Under the pieces are notes generated by a model. It worked only from the letters and a program-made list of their open reading frames with translations, was not told the origin of the DNA and did no database searches. A stretch of DNA of 64,000 bases from Symbiotaphrina buchneri (taxonomy: Eukaryota; Ascomycota; Symbiotaphrinales; Symbiotaphrinaceae). Below, piece after piece: positions 59,594 through 64,000 of this stretch. The position numbers and the translations under genes are program-made. Positions within the stretch are counted from its first letter, which is position 1; the number at the start of each line of letters is the position of its first letter. The stretch is taken from contig BCIG01000027.1 in NCBI GenBank assembly GCA_001599915.1, forward strand, positions 310,001-374,000, in the 5' to 3' direction.

Positions 59594-59937
59594 TGCAGTA
59601 GAGCGCTATACGGATAGAGGAGGGAGAGAGAAGAAAATTGCGGTCAAGACGCCAGGATGCGTTCTGCAATGCAAGAGGATGTGATGCAGTGCGCTGTGCG
59701 TTGGTCCTCTGCGCGGAAACTTTGGATGTTGCGGAGGCGGAAGTTGCCGAACGAACAGATCCTCCTCCGCAGCTCTTCGGATTTTGAGGTAATCTATGAG
59801 CACAATTGTCCATGGGATACGCAACGCGGCAAGTGAGTAAGGATGTGGATATTATGAAGGCGCCTACCATTCGTGTGAGTACTTCGAATGTTGTCACGCA
59901 GGGCCGACTCGCTGACGCTTCTCCAGACAGGACCACG
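59594..59937. promoter_or_regulatory. Shared upstream region of two mitochondrial genes
   Basis: The 344 bp between the start codons of RSM18 and the PPR gene must serve both. The part next to the PPR start ends with GCTGACGCTTCTCCAGACAG, which looks like the end of an intron and suggests a spliced 5' leader for the PPR gene. Confidence 0.45.
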
Positions 59938-62351
59938 ATGAGGTCCTTCGTTTTCAGACGGCTAGCCAGCCAGGAGACATATATCTGCCACCGTTGCTTT
60001 ATATCCTACCGGCAATTGACACATCGCAGTCAGGTCAGACTACCGTCAGATAATGTCCGAAGGAGGAGCTTTTTTGGGTGGACGAGGAAACCACCCCGCA
60101 AGATCAGAGACGAGCCAGATGTGGCTCGAGGTCTGGAGCCGTTGCTGGAACTCAATAATAGCGTGAAGACACAGACGCGTCCTCCTCCAGCGAAGGCACT
60201 CGTAACAGGGCTCAGAACTTTTTTTCAGGCTAAGAATGAAAGCCGAGAACCGCTGGTGGAGTTCGAGGCCGTCCATGCAAGGCGAGCCTTCAAACACCTG
60301 CAGGAAACTAATAACGACGAAGAAGGCTTTGGCCTAACGACGGATGACCTACATGTGGCATTGTTTGCGCTTGTGCCCATGCCCCACGATAACACTGCAA
60401 CACATAATCTGCTGGCGAGGGATTTATTCGAGGAGATCAAGCGGAGGAAAGCGTCGGATCCGCGCGTCAGTCTGCTGAAGGCCCTGGAACCGTATGTGAA
60501 GATTCTTTGCCAGACAAAATGTTCTGTGGAAGGCAGAGAGATTGCTCTGGCAGACTGGAAAGAACATCCAGTGAAAAAGGGCACGAAGCGTGCAAGAGTG
60601 CTGTGGAGGCATGTCATGAACGGTCTAGCCGCGGAAAATTCAACCGCAGAACTGGAGCGCACCCTCTCAATTATGGAGGAGAATGGTGTTCCATTCGATG
60701 CCCAAATGCATCAGGTCATGGCGACCTACTATGCTCAGAAGGATGACATTGCAGCCACGAAGAAATGGTTCGCCCGTCCCATCTCGGAAGGCACCGCGGC
60801 TCCTACAGGTGCAACGATCTCTACCATATTGCGGTTCTGCATAAGAAATGACGAGCTTGATTGGGGCTCTGATATCTTCCGGACCATGCTGGAAGATAAT
60901 CCTACCAAGGAAAGCTGGGATTTGATTTTCCAATGGGCCGCTGCCCAGGGAAAAGGCGTCGATGAGATTGACCGGATGATCCAGGTGATGGTGCGGCGTA
61001 ACGAGAACAATGACGAGATACGACCAGACATTGAGACCATCAATGGCCTGGTCGAGTTCGCTAATTCGAGAAACGATCCTTATTCTGCAGAACGATATGT
61101 GGCATTGGGCCAGAAATGGGGTATTTCACCTGATGCTCGCACATACATCTTACAGATGGACTATCGTATCAACGTGGGTGATCTAGACGGCGCAGTAGTT
61201 GCGTACAGAAACCTGCAGGGACAAGAAGTAGCTCCCGGACAAGATGTTCCTGTGACAAACAAGCTGATACAAGCGATGTGCGCGTCAAGAAAACATGGGC
61301 CAGAAGAAATATTTGAGATCGTGGAAGACTTAAAAGAAAGAGGCGCAAGACTGGAGCCAGCGACCGTTTCTGCACTCTGCATCCTGCATCTGAAGCGAGA
61401 CGAAATGGAGGACGTTTTTGACATCTTGAATACTGATGCCTTCCACTTTTCTTTGGATCAACGTGCTGATGTCCGCAATGTATTATTCAATTACTGTCTT
61501 GACAGAAGTGTCAGTATTGGCCGGGTCTGGGATACTTATATGATCTTTAGGCAGGTCTTTGAGGAGACGCCAATTGACATACGCACGAGAATGATGCAAG
61601 AATTCTTCGAAAGGAAACGGTCCGATATGGCGGTGCACTGTTTTGGTCATATGAGACAGCATATTCGTCAAGCACAGCGTCCCACGTTGGATACTTATGT
61701 GCAATGCCTCGAAGGTATTGCAGATGCCGGAGATGTGGAGGGGCTTGAGCTTGTTCACAATATGCTAAAGATGGATGTGTCCATTGAGCCTAACACACGC
61801 CTATACAATGCTTTAATGAAGGCATACACCGGATGCGAAATGCCATTGCGCAGTTTGGACTTCTGGCAGGATATTCAAAGCTCGCGCGAGGGACCAACAT
61901 ACAATAGCATTATCATAGCCTTGCAAGCATGCGAGGTGGCACCGTTCGGAGAAAGGCACGCCCGAGAAATCTGGCAGAAACTGCAAAAGCTGGACATTGA
62001 AGTCACACGAGAGGTCTATACTGCTTATATCGGGGCGCTTGCGGGTCAAGGCCTGTTCGATGAAGCGAAGGATTTGATCCAAAACATGGAGAAGGAAGTC
62101 GGATGTGTTCCCGATGCTTTAGCGTAAGGCCCCTGCAGCAGCTACCTACATCGAAAGCGGATTGCTAACAATAAATCAGATTGGGAACATTTTACAATGC
62201 CACTCGGAACTCTAATAGGAAGGAGCAAGTGGAAACGTGGGCATCCGAGAAGTATCCTGAAGTTTGGGAATCGTTGATCAAACTCGGACAAAGCATCAAG
62301 GAGGAATTTGGGGAGAAGACATTCAACATCAACAGAAGTGTACCCGCATGA
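59938..62351 (+). CDS. Mitochondrial PPR protein (possibly CIA84-like)
   Basis: Exons 59938-62123 and 62180-62351 encode 785 residues. The N-terminus is a likely presequence (MRSFVFRRLASQETYICHRC). From about residue 250 onward there are loosely spaced pentatricopeptide-type helix pairs, for example ELERTLSIMEENGVPFDAQM, LVHNMLKMDVSIEPNTRLYN and YTAYIGALAGQGLFDEAKD. PPR proteins bind organellar RNA or act in assembly. The overall layout recalls the fungal complex I assembly factor CIA84, but I am not certain. The ATG at 59938 gives the presequence; a longer frame upstream lacks an ATG with such character. Exon 2 supplies LGTFYNATRNSNRKEQ and the end. Confidence 0.8.
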
Positions 62352-63007
62352 GAGGCGCTGTGTTGATATTTGCAATGAAAGACTTAGTACGCACATTTGC
62401 CTTGTGTTAACGGCCCAACCGTGATAGGTCACTGGCAGTATATACAGATCATGCTGTAGAAATAACTATCTTGTACATATATTAGATCGGTTGAAGTACA
62501 AGTGATGCACCCAAATATCACAGCGGGACTGGACGTATAAAGGGGCTTCTGTACCGCTTCCAAGTTCAGAAAGAGTGTGAAATAGCCGCCTGTAATTAGC
62601 CCCAATCGCTACGTACGAGGTCAATATCTTCATATCTGTACATAAAGGAATATTTATTATTCAGTACTATCAGGAATTTTAATCAATATTTGATTTGCTA
62701 TCCCAATTCCTGGTCGTTGCTCTGAGACGGAATTACTGAGCTGCCCCGCGCAGCAGCGTAAAAGGGGTATTAATAATGGACGCCTGGCGGGCCTAAGTCC
62801 GTAAGTCCGACCACTGGTGATGTACACCTATAACGTCACTAAGCGGAGGAAAACACGGGAGCAAAAGAACTTTGGAGAACATTCAAAACGGGCCGTATTC
62901 CTATATTGAGTATAGTATAGAGTGTCGAAATATTATTGTTTTTTTTACCTCAGTGGCTAAATTAGGCAACCAAATATTAGAGCAGCGCCAGACACCTCTT
63001 CAACCAT
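62352..63007. other. Intergenic region, AT-rich
   Basis: These 656 bp lie between two plus-strand genes. They contain AT-rich stretches (ATATTTATTATTCAGTACTA near 62650) and a T-run near 62938. No gene was recognised. Confidence 0.45.
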
Positions 63008-63181
63008 ATGTTTACCCGTTGTAGCCCTCTTGCCAGACAAATAATATTTGCCGAGCATCGTCACTTCAGTTCCCACATCCCCGGCTTTCGACAAATTCTC
63101 AACTCGCATTATATACCTACCTCTGAGAGATATCTACGCTTCCCTAATCTCACACCGGTATCATTCATTCACAACGAGGCT

Positions 63182-64000
63182 ATGGCTACGCAGAAGGCCG
63201 TGGTCATCACAGCTCCGAAAGAGGCCAAGGTGCTCTCTGATGTGCCCATCCCAAAATGTCCTCCCACGTGCATCCGGGTAAAGGTGCACTCTGTTGCATT
63301 GAATCCTACCGACTGGAAGCACGTTGACTTCCTTGCTGACCCAGTAAGAGCGCCGCTCGTCCCAATGCTGAGCCATGCACATGCTAAATCGGATATAGGG
63401 AGCGATTGTTGGATGCGATTACTCTGGATGGGTCGAGGAAATTGGCAGTGAAGTGACGAAAGACTTCAAGAAGGGGGACAAAGTATGTGGAGCCACACAT
63501 GGCTGTAAGTAGCACAAGTCCCCTTACAAGCGCCAACGCCTAACTCGTCATCCTCCTCAGCAAATGCCGTAAACCACTCCACCGGCGCATTCGCCGAGCA
63601 TACCCTAGCAAAGGGGGATGTGGCTATCAAGATCCCGGACACATTGAGCTTCGAGCAAGCCGCAACCCTCGGCATTGGTATCTCCACCGTTGGGCAAGCT
63701 CTGTATCAGTCCCTGAAGCTTCCGTTGCCCAACGAGCCAGCAAAGGAGCCATTCCCTCTTCTCATCTATGGCGGAAGTACTGCAACCGGAACCCTGGGAA
63801 TCCAGTTTGCGAAACTGTAAGGCAGCCTTGAATTGCGGACTCAAACATCATTACTAATCTAGCTGTTAGTTCCGGCCTTACCGTTATTACAACATGTTCC
63901 CCGAGAAACTTCGGACTCGTGAAGGAATATGGCGCCGATGCCGCATTCGACTATGTGAGTACAATTCGGGTCGAGACCCCACCATCCCAATTGGCAGCTG
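63182..64000 (+). CDS. Medium-chain reductase/alcohol dehydrogenase, 3' end cut off
   Basis: Four exons are visible: 63182-63343, 63399-63504, 63561-63816 and 63870-63954. A donor (GTGAGT) follows at 63955 and the gene runs out of the window. The start is [20 protein letters not shown], followed by the GroES-like fold ([33 protein letters not shown]). The Rossmann nucleotide site is [20 protein letters not shown], then [20 protein letters not shown]. Catalytic-zinc ligands are not evident, so it is more like the zinc-free enoyl or quinone reductases and the trans-acting enoyl reductases of fungal pathways. The frame is also open upstream to an ATG at 63008, which would add 58 residues. No pathway can be named from one gene at the edge. 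Confidence 0.85.

Overview
This 64 kb window is nuclear DNA of a filamentous ascomycete (Pezizomycotina). The genes are compact, with short introns (mostly 40-110 nt) that carry GTNNGT-like donors and CTAAC/CTGAC branch motifs. The fungal-type genes are Wee1/AnkA-like kinase, Vac7, a BRE4-like transporter, a Vps62-like protein and a triple-barrel TFIIIC subunit. I cannot fix the class or species. There are 25 protein-coding genes, two of them cut by the window ends. I see no transposon, CRISPR array, virus-like element or secondary-metabolite cluster.

Layout, left to right. 0-9 kb: a fragment of a coding exon, a Gyp1-type Rab GAP, the 18S rRNA dimethylase DIM1 divergent from splicing factor PRP6, then the SAGA subunit HFI1/ADA1. 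9.7-18 kb: a large BRE4-like membrane transporter and the Wee1 mitotic kinase. A 3.4 kb gene-free stretch follows, with a 22-nt perfect palindrome near its right end. 21-31 kb: VAC7, the 24 kDa subunit of complex I, a 1038-residue protein of unknown function and a tiny cytochrome b5. 31-43 kb: a degenerate J-domain protein, the DEAH helicase DHX16/Prp2/Cdc28, a PGAP4-like glycosyltransferase and an unknown 616-residue protein. 43-51 kb: ribosomal proteins uL16 and eL30 in tandem, a long coiled-coil protein and a Vps62-like protein. 51-54 kb: a strongly folded candidate RNA polymerase III transcript, followed by a TFIIIC subunit. 54-64 kb: a small secreted protein, actin-interacting protein AIP1, mitochondrial ribosomal protein bS18m divergent from a mitochondrial PPR protein, and the start of a medium-chain reductase.

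Most genes are housekeeping and do not form one pathway. Three themes recur. RNA processing is represented by DIM1, PRP6, DHX16 and the two ribosomal proteins. Mitochondrial function is represented by NUO24, bS18m and the PPR protein. Vacuole and secretory function is represented by GYP1, VAC7, VPS62, BRE4-like and PGAP4-like.

The least explained items are three. The first is the structured candidate ncRNA at about 52.5-52.8 kb. The second is a set of four introns that are multiples of three and free of stops, so that retention would insert peptide instead of truncating the protein. The third is the two large proteins of unknown function. All exon boundaries were read by eye from splice motifs, reading phase and remembered family sequences. 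No alignment or folding program was run.
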